Of a stretch of 64,000 bases of DNA, positions 45,355 through 52,504 are shown piece after piece. The DNA is taken from the NCBI GenBank assembly GCA_038396605.1, contig CP121690.1:3004356-3068355 (forward strand), read 5' to 3'. The stretch's first letter is position 1, and the number at the start of each line of letters is the position of its first letter. Under the pieces are notes generated by a model. The model was given only the letters and a program-made list of their open reading frames with translations, did not search any database and had not been told where the DNA came from. The translations under genes were made by a program, and so were the position numbers. The stretch is from Eubacteriales bacterium mix99. Its GTDB lineage: Bacteria > Bacillota > Clostridia > Caldicoprobacterales > DTU083.

Positions 45355-45381
45355 ATAATTGCAGGAGGGGATCCTGATCCT

Positions 45382-45612
45382 ATGAAAACAAGAGTGAAAG
45401 AGATGCGAACTGCCAATGGATGGACACAGCAACAGCTTGCCGATCTGGTTCATGTTTCTGCCAGAACCATTATTTCCATCGAAAAAGAGCAATATAATCC
45501 TTCCCTGATGCTCTCTTACCGGATGGCCCGGGTGTTCAGAACAACCATTGAAGATTTGTGCTGCCTGAAAGAGAATAAAGAATTGGAGGACAGAAAGTAT
45601 GAAGGACTCTAG
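45382..45612 (+). CDS. Small XRE-family HTH regulator
   Basis: 76 residues, almost entirely one Cro/CI-type HTH: RVKEMRTANGWTQQQLADLVHVSARTIISIEKEQYNPSL. The chosen ATG has GGAGGGG 12 bases upstream and lies downstream of a near-consensus promoter. Regulators of this size (YvaO/AnsR-like) are commonly followed by a small membrane protein, as here, where the next gene overlaps its end by 14 bases. Target unknown; autoregulation is suggested by the inverted repeat at the promoter. Confidence 0.85.
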   Translation: MKTRVKEMRTANGWTQQQLADLVHVSARTIISIEKEQYNPSLMLSYRMARVFRTTIEDLCCLKENKELEDRKYEGL

Positions 45613-46060
45613 TCATTTTTCATATATGGACAAAATCAGAAGGCGTATCCGCATATTGTGGCTGATCGTCATCTGCATGCTGGTGTATATGGTTGTGATC
45701 GGCGAGACAGGCGGAGGTGACTCGCGCATTATGACGCCGCTGGCCCAGTCTTTCAGCAGCATCGCCTTTTTCGGAGGATTGGCGTATGTGTTTTACAGAA
45801 TACATGCAAGCAAAAAGCTTCTGAGCAACAAATACCTCCTGAAAGAGCAGATGAGGCAGGAACTGGATGAGAGAAATCAATTCCTTCATGACAAAAGCGG
45901 AGGAATTGTGGTGGATATCCTGATGCTTTTGCTTCTGTCCATTACACTTACTTCGTCTATGTACAATATGACGGCTTTTTATATGTCCTTTTCCATATTA
46001 CTGATCACGGGATTGCTAAAAACGATTGTATACTTTGCTTATCAGCGCAACCGGCAATGA
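45599..46060 (+). CDS. Four-helix membrane protein paired with the XRE regulator
   Basis: 153 residues; function not recognised. Hydrophobic segments at about residues 18-37, 52-68, 103-122 and 126-148, with a charged loop (SKKLLSNKYLLKEQMRQELDE) between the second and third. Start overlaps the XRE gene by 14 bases, so expression is coupled. Small membrane partners of XRE regulators of this kind are frequent in Clostridia and Bacilli but uncharacterised. Confidence 0.75.
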   Translation: MKDSSHFSYMDKIRRRIRILWLIVICMLVYMVVIGETGGGDSRIMTPLAQSFSSIAFFGGLAYVFYRIHASKKLLSNKYLLKEQMRQELDERNQFLHDKSGGIVVDILMLLLLSITLTSSMYNMTAFYMSFSILLITGLLKTIVYFAYQRNRQ

Positions 46061-46087
46061 AGAAAAACACGAATGGAGAGAATAGAT

Positions 46088-46666
46088 ATGGAGATAAGAA
46101 AATTCTTATCTTTTATGGAAGAATCGGAACAGCTGAAATCTGTATTGCGAACGGCCTGGACCAGCACAGGACGCAGGGAAAGCACTGCGGAGCACTCATG
46201 GCGGCTTGCTCTTTTTGCCGCTGTTCTGTCAGATTCTTTCCCTGAGCTGGACTTATCCAAAGTTCTGATAATGAGTCTCATTCATGATATTGGCGAAATC
46301 TATGATGGCGATGTTTCCGCTGCGTCATGCCCGGACAAGAAAATAAAATACGAATCCGAATATCGGGCGGTGCAGTCTGTTTTTTCGATTCTGCCAGAAC
46401 CACAGGCCCGCAGAATGGTGAATGTCTGGCTGGAATATAATGAAGGCACAACGCCGGAAGCCAAACTGGTAAAGGCATTGGATAAGGCAGAAACGATTAT
46501 ACAGCATAACCAGGGTGATAATCCGCCGGACTTCGATTATTTATTCAACCTGAGCTATGGCAGGGAATATTTTGAAGGCAATGAGCTGCTCCAGCAGCTT
46601 CGGTCTTTTCTTGATGAGAGAACAAAGCAAAAAATTCTGAATCATAATAACAGTTATCCGCAGTGA
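46088..46666 (+). CDS. HD-domain phosphohydrolase (YfbR-like)
   Basis: 192 residues. Metal-dependent HD fold: STAEHSWRLALFAAVL with the first His, then LIMSLIHDIGEIYDGD carrying the HD pair, and ALDKAETIIQHNQ with the fourth ligand Asp. Relatives hydrolyse 5'-deoxynucleotides. GGAGAG is ten bases before the ATG at 46088; an ATG 15 bases upstream has no site. It follows the membrane protein by 27 bases on the same strand. Confidence 0.88.
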   Translation: MEIRKFLSFMEESEQLKSVLRTAWTSTGRRESTAEHSWRLALFAAVLSDSFPELDLSKVLIMSLIHDIGEIYDGDVSAASCPDKKIKYESEYRAVQSVFSILPEPQARRMVNVWLEYNEGTTPEAKLVKALDKAETIIQHNQGDNPPDFDYLFNLSYGREYFEGNELLQQLRSFLDERTKQKILNHNNSYPQ

Positions 46667-46842
46667 AAGGGGTTCGGAATTAGCTGGGACATAGAAATTT
46701 TCCAGGATGAAAAATAGAACTGGGCTCCAGATAAGATTTTTATCGAGCATGCAATAAATATATAACCTACTCAAACTTCGCAGTTTAAAAAGAGCGATGA
46801 ACCTTGAAAATTCAATGAATCCTGGTAAATTTCCGATACCCT

Positions 46843-46930
46843 CTCATATACTATACGGTAATCTTTCACATTAACCTAAAAAAACGGTTGACTTTAACCA
46901 ACTGGGCTCATATACTATATAGTAATCTCT
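46843..46930. repeat. Duplicated palindromic element around the ATPase promoter
   Basis: CTCATATACTATA, two variable bases, then GTAATCT occurs at 46843-46866 and again at 46907-46930, exactly 64 bases apart. In the second copy TACTATATAGTA is a perfect 12-bp palindrome overlapping the -10; the first copy has TACTATACGGTA. This suggests two sites for one repressor. Confidence 0.75.
46888..46916 (+). promoter_or_regulatory. Promoter of the riboswitch/P-type ATPase transcript
   Basis: TTGACT (46888-46893), 17-base spacer, TATACT (46911-46916). The leader RNA would be about 250 bases. Confidence 0.65.
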
Positions 46931-46965
46931 TTGCACTGCATTACATTCCATGGGAATGCGAGTTC

Positions 46966-47068
46966 AACAGTACAAACTGAGCAGGCGATGCCGTATGGCA
47001 TGGTGCCGGGCCGCCCAAAGAGCGGCAACAGATGAACGATCAACACATCTGTGGGACAGTGGTATGTT
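46966..47068 (+). ncRNA. NiCo riboswitch (czcD motif) aptamer
   Basis: The RNA contains the conserved joints of the class: ACTGAGCAGGC followed by ATG, then GCCGGGC, AAAGAGCGGCAACAGATGA, and CATCTGTGGGACAGT at the 3' side. P1 pairs AACA.TAC..ACTG (46966-46979) with CAGT..TATGTT (47057-47068); an internal stem is made by GGCGATGCC and neighbouring bases, and another by CAGATG with CATCTG. These match the aptamer whose Ni2+/Co2+ (and later Fe2+) binding has been published. It precedes a P-type cation ATPase, a known partner of this class. Confidence 0.88.
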
Positions 47069-47085
47069 CTGCAGATGTGTTTTTT
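47042..47085 (+). terminator. Riboswitch expression platform: intrinsic terminator
   Basis: AACACATCTG (47042-47051) pairs with CAGATGTGTT (47072-47081), followed by TTTT. The left arm is also the 3' half of an aptamer stem, so metal binding should block the terminator and switch transcription on. Confidence 0.8.
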
Positions 47086-47172
47086 CATATTCTGACAGAA
47101 CAGCCGACTTTTGAAAAATGGAGTGCCATAGGAGAAATCTTTTACGCCAAAAGGCCATTGGAGGATTCTTTT

Positions 47173-49701
47173 ATGACAAACACATCAAACCCTGTCGAAA
47201 CAGGCTTAACCTCAGACGAAGTCAGACGCCTTCAGGAGCAGTTCGGTAAAAACGAGCTGACGCCCCCAAAAAAGCACAACTTTTTCAAAAAGGCGCTGCA
47301 CATTCTCTGTGAACCCATGTTTTTGCTGCTATTGGCGGCAGCCGCAATTTATTTTGTTCTTGGAGAACCCCATGATGGAAGAATCATGCTTATTTTTGTA
47401 ACCGGTATGATCACCATAGATGTGGTTCAGGAATGGAAAACCGACAAAACCCTGAATGCCCTGAAAGATCTGTCCGAGCCCCGCATTGCCGTCATCCGTG
47501 ATGGAAAGCAGCAAACCATAGCCAGTGCGGATCTGGTACCCGGCGACCTTATGATGATCCAGGAAGGAATAAAGGTTCCCGCCGACGGGGTGATCGTCAA
47601 ATGTGCAGATCTTCGCATAGACGAGTCTTCCCTTACCGGAGAAGCCGAAAGCGTCTGGAAAACCGCGGAAGGAGATGCCGAACCTTCGGGGGATTACTGG
47701 CGAAAGGACCGCTGTTACGCGGGAACACTGGTAAACCAGGGGTCCGCTGCCGTTCGGGTGACGAACATTGGTACAGGCACAGAGTATGGGAAAATCGGTA
47801 AAAGCGTAGCGGGTGCTCCACAGGAAGATACTCCGCTCCAGAAGCAGATAAACCATCTGGTCAAAACCTGCGCCGGCATTGCAGGCGGGCTGTTTATCCT
47901 GATTGGCATATTTACCTGGCGCAATCTCCCGGATCATGGTTTCCCGGACCGGCTGACAGAGAGTGTCCTGTCGGGCATTACTCTGGCCATGGCCATGATT
48001 CCGGAGGAATTCCCGGTTATCCTGACCGTGTTTCTTTCCATGGGCGCATGGCGGCTGGCGAAAAAACATTCCCTGGTGCGCAGGCTTCCCAGTGTGGAAA
48101 CGCTGGGTGCCGTATCCGTACTTTGCGTGGATAAAACCGGAACCATTACCAAAAATCAAATGTCCGTTGAGGATATCTGGGTTGCAGCCGGCGACAGGCA
48201 GGGCCTGGTGGAAACCATGGGCCTGGCCTGCGAGACCGAACCCTTTGATCCAATGGAAAAGGCAATGCTGTCCTATTGCGAAGACCAGGGTATTTCACGG
48301 AAACACCTCTTTGAGGAAAGCGGTTTTCTCACGGAATACTCCTTTACCAATGACCTGAAAATGATGGGCCATGTCTGGCGTCATGAGGGAGAAATCCGAA
48401 TCGCTGCCAAAGGCAGTCCCGAACGGATTTTCACCATCTGTAACCTTACCGGCGAACAAAGGGCGGAGGCTGAGCGGCAAAACACGGAGCTCTCCGGTCG
48501 GGGACTGCGGGTGATTGCGGTTGCCATGGCAAAGCCAGCCAGCGAAGCGGAGATTCCGGACGCCATTACCGACTGCCGGCTCACTCTGCTGGGGCTGGTG
48601 GGCCTGGCCGATCCGCCGCGGGAAAATGTCCGGGCGGATATCGCAGTTTGTAACCAGGCTGGTATCCGCGTCGTTATGATTACAGGCGACAGCGGCGCCA
48701 CGGCTTCCGCCATTGCCGGAAAAATAGGGCTGCCTCACAGCGGTGACATCTTAACGGGCGACAGGCTCAGCGCCATGAGCGATGAGGATCTTCAAAGAGC
48801 CGTTCAAACAGTTTCCATCTTCTCCCGTGTGCTGCCGGAACATAAAATGCGCATTGTCAGGGCATTCCAGGAGAACGGGGAGATCGTAGCCATGACCGGC
48901 GACGGAGTAAACGATGCACCAGCCCTGAAATATGCCGATATCGGCATTGCCATGGGAAAACGTGGCAGCGAGGTGGCCAGGGAGGCTGCCGACCTCATCC
49001 TGATGGATGACAACTTTACCACCATCGTGGAGAGCGTACGGGATGGACGCCGTATCTTTGATAATATCCGCAAGGCGGTGGGATATGTGTTTACGATCCA
49101 TGTTCCGATTGCCTTTGCTTCTCTGCTGGCGCCGCTGCTGAAGATTCCGCCTGCAGCACTGCCTTTGCTACCGCTCCATATTGTACTGCTGGAGATACTG
49201 ATCGATCCCACCTGCTCCATTGTACTGGAGCGCCAGCCGGCGGAAACGGACATCATGGAGCGACGCCCCCGCGACCCGAAGAAAAAGTTGCTGACTCCCG
49301 GCTTGTTCCTCAAAAGTTCCCTGCAGGGTCTGTTCATATTCGCCGCCTCATTCAGCGCATATTTTTCCCTGCTGAAAGGAGATGTTTCCCGTGCGCCCGT
49401 AGCCCGCTCCATGGGGCTTGCCATCCTTATGCTGGCAAATCTGTTCCTGGTACAGGTCAACAGCTCCGACAGCGATCCCGCGTTCCGATCCATGCGGCGG
49501 CTTGCCGGAGACCGGGTGATGCAGGTGGCAAATGCCGGCACTCTGTTGTTACTGGCCCTTATTCTTTACTCACCCCTTTCCGGCATCCTGAAGCTGTCTG
49601 CGCTGTCTGCCCCCCTGCTGCTGACTGCTGTGGGACTGGCTGCTGCTTCGGTTTTGTGGTATGATCTGATCAAATATATTAAAAAACGGAATACAAAATA
49701 G
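47173..49701 (+). CDS. P-type cation ATPase under NiCo riboswitch control
   Basis: 842 residues. Actuator DESSLTGEAE, phosphorylation site Asp320 in CVDKTGTITKN, KGSPE nucleotide site, hinge MTGDGVNDAPALK, and about ten membrane helices. The transport-site helix reads AMIPEEFPVILTV; PEEFP replaces the PEGLP of Ca2+ pumps such as the one at 26396-29083. The riboswitch implies efflux of a transition metal (Co2+, Ni2+ or Fe2+). The start is ATG 47173 with GGAGGATT before it; the frame stays open back to 47032, but that ATG is inside the aptamer. Convergent with the Na/Pi cotransporter gene. Confidence 0.9.
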   Translation: MTNTSNPVETGLTSDEVRRLQEQFGKNELTPPKKHNFFKKALHILCEPMFLLLLAAAAIYFVLGEPHDGRIMLIFVTGMITIDVVQEWKTDKTLNALKDLSEPRIAVIRDGKQQTIASADLVPGDLMMIQEGIKVPADGVIVKCADLRIDESSLTGEAESVWKTAEGDAEPSGDYWRKDRCYAGTLVNQGSAAVRVTNIGTGTEYGKIGKSVAGAPQEDTPLQKQINHLVKTCAGIAGGLFILIGIFTWRNLPDHGFPDRLTESVLSGITLAMAMIPEEFPVILTVFLSMGAWRLAKKHSLVRRLPSVETLGAVSVLCVDKTGTITKNQMSVEDIWVAAGDRQGLVETMGLACETEPFDPMEKAMLSYCEDQGISRKHLFEESGFLTEYSFTNDLKMMGHVWRHEGEIRIAAKGSPERIFTICNLTGEQRAEAERQNTELSGRGLRVIAVAMAKPASEAEIPDAITDCRLTLLGLVGLADPPRENVRADIAVCNQAGIRVVMITGDSGATASAIAGKIGLPHSGDILTGDRLSAMSDEDLQRAVQTVSIFSRVLPEHKMRIVRAFQENGEIVAMTGDGVNDAPALKYADIGIAMGKRGSEVAREAADLILMDDNFTTIVESVRDGRRIFDNIRKAVGYVFTIHVPIAFASLLAPLLKIPPAALPLLPLHIVLLEILIDPTCSIVLERQPAETDIMERRPRDPKKKLLTPGLFLKSSLQGLFIFAASFSAYFSLLKGDVSRAPVARSMGLAILMLANLFLVQVNSSDSDPAFRSMRRLAGDRVMQVANAGTLLLLALILYSPLSGILKLSALSAPLLLTAVGLAAASVLWYDLIKYIKKRNTK

Positions 49702-49737
49702 CGTTTTGAAAATGAGTATTAAAAGTCCGCCCGACCG

Positions 49738-49773
49738 AAAGGAATCCGGGCATCAAAGGTGCCTGGATTCCTT
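49738..49773. terminator. Hairpin between convergent ATPase and Na/Pi genes
   Basis: AAGGAATCCGGGCA pairs with TGCCTGGATTCCTT apart from one G-T pair; loop of seven. It overlaps the 3' end of the Na/Pi gene. No clear U-tract on either strand, so bidirectional termination is only likely. Confidence 0.45.
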
Positions 49774-50736
49774 CAGACGGCGGATCGGTTTCCTTTCCGG
49801 AATGACACACTGAAGAAATCTCACATAATACTTTGAAATCGGCAGAAACAGCATGGCGCTCAGCACATTGAACATCGTGTGGGCATTTGCAATAAGGCGG
49901 CTGCTGTCCTGCCCCATCCAATGGGTCATAAACTGAACAAACCTGCAGAATTGAGACAAGAAAAGCCATGCCAGCAGAACGCCGGCAATATTGTAAATGG
50001 TATGGGCCCATGCGGCCCGCTTCCCCGCCGTGCTGGATTCCATACCGGCGATCTGGGCAACAATACAGCTCCCTATATTGTCCCCCAGGGTAAGCGCAAC
50101 AGCGGAAGAAAGCGGCAGCAATCCGCCGTTGAACAGCAATATGGTCATTCCGACCGTTGCACTGCTGCTCTGCACCAGCATGGTGATCACCAGACCGGCA
50201 AGCAGACACAGAAAGACGTTGTCCGAGTGAGCCTGCAGCCATTGAACCAGAAAAGCATTGTTCTTCAGGATGTTTACGCTTTTATCCATCAGCTCCAATC
50301 CCGAAAACAACAAACCGATGCCTGCAAGTACATTGCCTGCTGTCCTGAACTTTCGCATCGGGCCAAAACTCAGAATACACCCGGCTATCAGGATATACCG
50401 GGAATATTGGGTAATCTGAAAGCTCATGAACTGGGCGGTAAACGTCGTCCCGATATTTGCGCCGTAAATAATGCCGACTGCACTTTCCAGCTTCATGATG
50501 CCGGAATCCACAAATCCTATCGTCAAAATCGTTACCGCTGTACTGCTCTGTACCAGACCGGTCAGCAGGATGCCGGTAAAAAAGGAAGTCCATTTGTTCC
50601 TTGAAAATGCACGCATGGCTTTATCCAGAAGCTTCGAGTTTGCCTGCTCGAGTGTGCTTCCCATGGTGTTCACGCCGGTCACAATCAATAGGGATCCGAC
50701 GACAAAATGGATCAGTACCTGTAAAATATCCAGCAT
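49753..50736 (-). CDS. Na/Pi cotransporter family protein, short form
   Basis: 327 residues. Two inverted repeats with the family's QSS motif: TGLVQSSTAVTIL and TMLVQSSSATVGMT, and the paired GANIGTTFTAQF and GDNIGSCIVAQ segments. It moves phosphate with sodium, or exports phosphate. Many relatives carry a further 200-residue PhoU-like cytoplasmic domain; this one ends soon after the membrane core (IPERKPIRRLKES). GGAGGGCAGG precedes the ATG. Monocistronic on the minus strand. Confidence 0.9.
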   Translation of the reverse strand: MLDILQVLIHFVVGSLLIVTGVNTMGSTLEQANSKLLDKAMRAFSRNKWTSFFTGILLTGLVQSSTAVTILTIGFVDSGIMKLESAVGIIYGANIGTTFTAQFMSFQITQYSRYILIAGCILSFGPMRKFRTAGNVLAGIGLLFSGLELMDKSVNILKNNAFLVQWLQAHSDNVFLCLLAGLVITMLVQSSSATVGMTILLFNGGLLPLSSAVALTLGDNIGSCIVAQIAGMESSTAGKRAAWAHTIYNIAGVLLAWLFLSQFCRFVQFMTHWMGQDSSRLIANAHTMFNVLSAMLFLPISKYYVRFLQCVIPERKPIRRLKESRHL

Positions 50737-50824
50737 CCTGCCCTCCGGTCACGGTGTATTGTATCTGCACTGATACTATCTTATCGGATGCAGGACAGGA
50801 ATATGTCTCTTTTTTATCAGCTTG

Positions 50825-52297
50825 TTATACAGCGCCGCCGACCGGTTCCTTTACCTTCCCTTTCAATACATATTCCGGCTTCTTCTCCGGCCTTGCAGCA
50901 AGTTCTGCCTTTTTTGCTTCATACCCCGGACGGCCCAGCAACGCATAGGTTGCATTTTTTCCTTCTTCCACTCCCGGCTGATCAAAGGCATTGATACCCA
51001 AAAGCTCCCCGGCAAACGCCGTCTCCACTTCAAGGAAATATAAAAGTTCGCCTACGGTAAAGGCATTCACTTCCGGCAGGATAATGGTCCAATTCAGCCT
51101 TTTTGCCTTCAGCAGGGCATATTCCGTCGCCGTCTGCTCAGCATGGATCAGCTCATTCATGGTATGCCCTCCAAGAAAGGACACAGCGGGAATCCCTTCA
51201 AATCCATTGGAAATCTTCACAGTAGTACGGTATCTTCCCACTCTCAGAAAGGTAACCACTTTGTCGAAGGGACCTTCCGTATAGAGCTGAACCTGGGAAT
51301 GCTGATCGGTCACTCCCAAAGCCTTAACAGGAGTCTGCCCCGCATGAACCGTCTCTCCCCTGGAGTTGACACGCTTTCCCAGGCTTTCTGCCCAAAGCTG
51401 CGCATACCAGTCTGCAATATACCTCAGGGAATCCGCATACGGCATCATGACGGAGATATTCTTGCCGGACTTCATGGCAAGATACTGAAGGGTTGCCGCC
51501 ATATAAGCAGGGTTTTCACAGGCACTTTCATCCTGGCAGATCTCATCCATGTAGGCTGCACCAGCCAGCATCTCCTCAATGTCAATGCCGCACACTGCCG
51601 CGGAAAGCAGGCCCACGGGAGACATCTCGGAAAACCGGCCGCCCACTCCCCTGGGAATATAAAAGGTTTTCAGCCCTTCTTCTTTTGCGATCCGGATGAG
51701 ATTGCCGTTTTCCCGATCTGTCGTGGCAATCAGATGCTCCCGGTATCGATCACCAAGCTTTTGCTGAAGCATGTCCTTTATAATCAGGAACTGGGACATG
51801 GTCTCCGATGTACTGCCCGATTTGGTGATGACATTGAATGTGGTTTTCGTAAGATCGATCACATCAAGCAAAGCCTGCATTTTTTCCGGATCCACATTGT
51901 CCTCCACATAAAACCGGGGATATCCATCCCGCTTCTCCCGGGGCAATTCATTGTAATGGGCATGATTCAGTGCCCGCTGTACTGCAATGGGACCCAGGGC
52001 AGAACCACCGATCCCCAGAACCACAAAGGCATCAAACCGATCCCGGATCCGGGATGCGGTACGCTTGATATCCTCCACCGTTTCCTTCTGATTATAGGGA
52101 AGATCCCTCCAATCCATCCTGCCTTCTGCACGCTTTGTTTCCATGGCTTTGGCGGCAGACGCAAGGGAATCGGACATCGCTTCCATGCTGCTTCCGGAAA
52201 TGCCCTGCTCCTCTCCTATCATCCCGGACATCATGTTATTGAAGTCCAGGGTAATTCCCATGCTTTCCTTCCACTGCTGATCCTCATATCTCTTCAT
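50825..52297 (-). CDS. pgi: Glucose-6-phosphate isomerase
   Basis: 490 residues. Interconverts glucose-6-phosphate and fructose-6-phosphate. GIGGSALGP, ITKSGSTSETM, the family signature GRFSEMSPVGLLSAA and the C-terminal FDQPGVEEGKNATYALLG are all present; the N-terminus is shorter than in enterobacterial Pgi, as usual in clostridia. AAGGATGA lies upstream of the ATG. It is 207 bases downstream of comEC with no evident terminator between. Confidence 0.96.
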   Translation of the reverse strand: MKRYEDQQWKESMGITLDFNNMMSGMIGEEQGISGSSMEAMSDSLASAAKAMETKRAEGRMDWRDLPYNQKETVEDIKRTASRIRDRFDAFVVLGIGGSALGPIAVQRALNHAHYNELPREKRDGYPRFYVEDNVDPEKMQALLDVIDLTKTTFNVITKSGSTSETMSQFLIIKDMLQQKLGDRYREHLIATTDRENGNLIRIAKEEGLKTFYIPRGVGGRFSEMSPVGLLSAAVCGIDIEEMLAGAAYMDEICQDESACENPAYMAATLQYLAMKSGKNISVMMPYADSLRYIADWYAQLWAESLGKRVNSRGETVHAGQTPVKALGVTDQHSQVQLYTEGPFDKVVTFLRVGRYRTTVKISNGFEGIPAVSFLGGHTMNELIHAEQTATEYALLKAKRLNWTIILPEVNAFTVGELLYFLEVETAFAGELLGINAFDQPGVEEGKNATYALLGRPGYEAKKAELAARPEKKPEYVLKGKVKEPVGGAV

Positions 52298-52504
52298 CTA
52301 TCGAATCATCCTTTCCAAACCGTTGTCATTCTCATCCTGCTGCTCTATTCTCAAAAATTCGATTTTATTCAACAAAAACTATTCTAACACAAATATTGCA
52401 ATGGTTCTACCGAAAAACCTGCTTTTCAAAGGGAATATCAAAGATACATCTATACTTATCATACATAACATATCCGGTATTGGTGACTCGTCTCCCAAAA
52501 TCCG

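Larger units (their letters stand above)
45238..45381 (+). other. In-frame leader resembling a GNAT N-terminus, upstream of the XRE gene
   Basis: From the ATG at 45238, with AGAGGA upstream, the frame reads MNLVIRKANPEDIHK, the usual opening of a GNAT acetyltransferase, then turns unrelated (LPGILTIPTL...) and runs in frame into the XRE regulator. It begins 16 bases after argF. Either a GNAT gene cut short after about 15 codons by a deletion, or chance. A strong promoter lies within it. Confidence 0.35.
46667..46965. other. Upstream region of the riboswitch-controlled ATPase
   Basis: No gene. It contains two copies of a palindromic element (46843-46866 and 46907-46930), the promoter at 46888-46916, and a small perfect hairpin CATTCC/GGAATG at 46944-46958 in the leader RNA before the aptamer. 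Confidence 0.6.

Noticed and set aside
47032-47172. Longer N-terminus for the P-type ATPase starting at 47032
   Set aside because: The ATG lies inside the riboswitch aptamer and the frame crosses the terminator; 47173 has a strong ribosome site.
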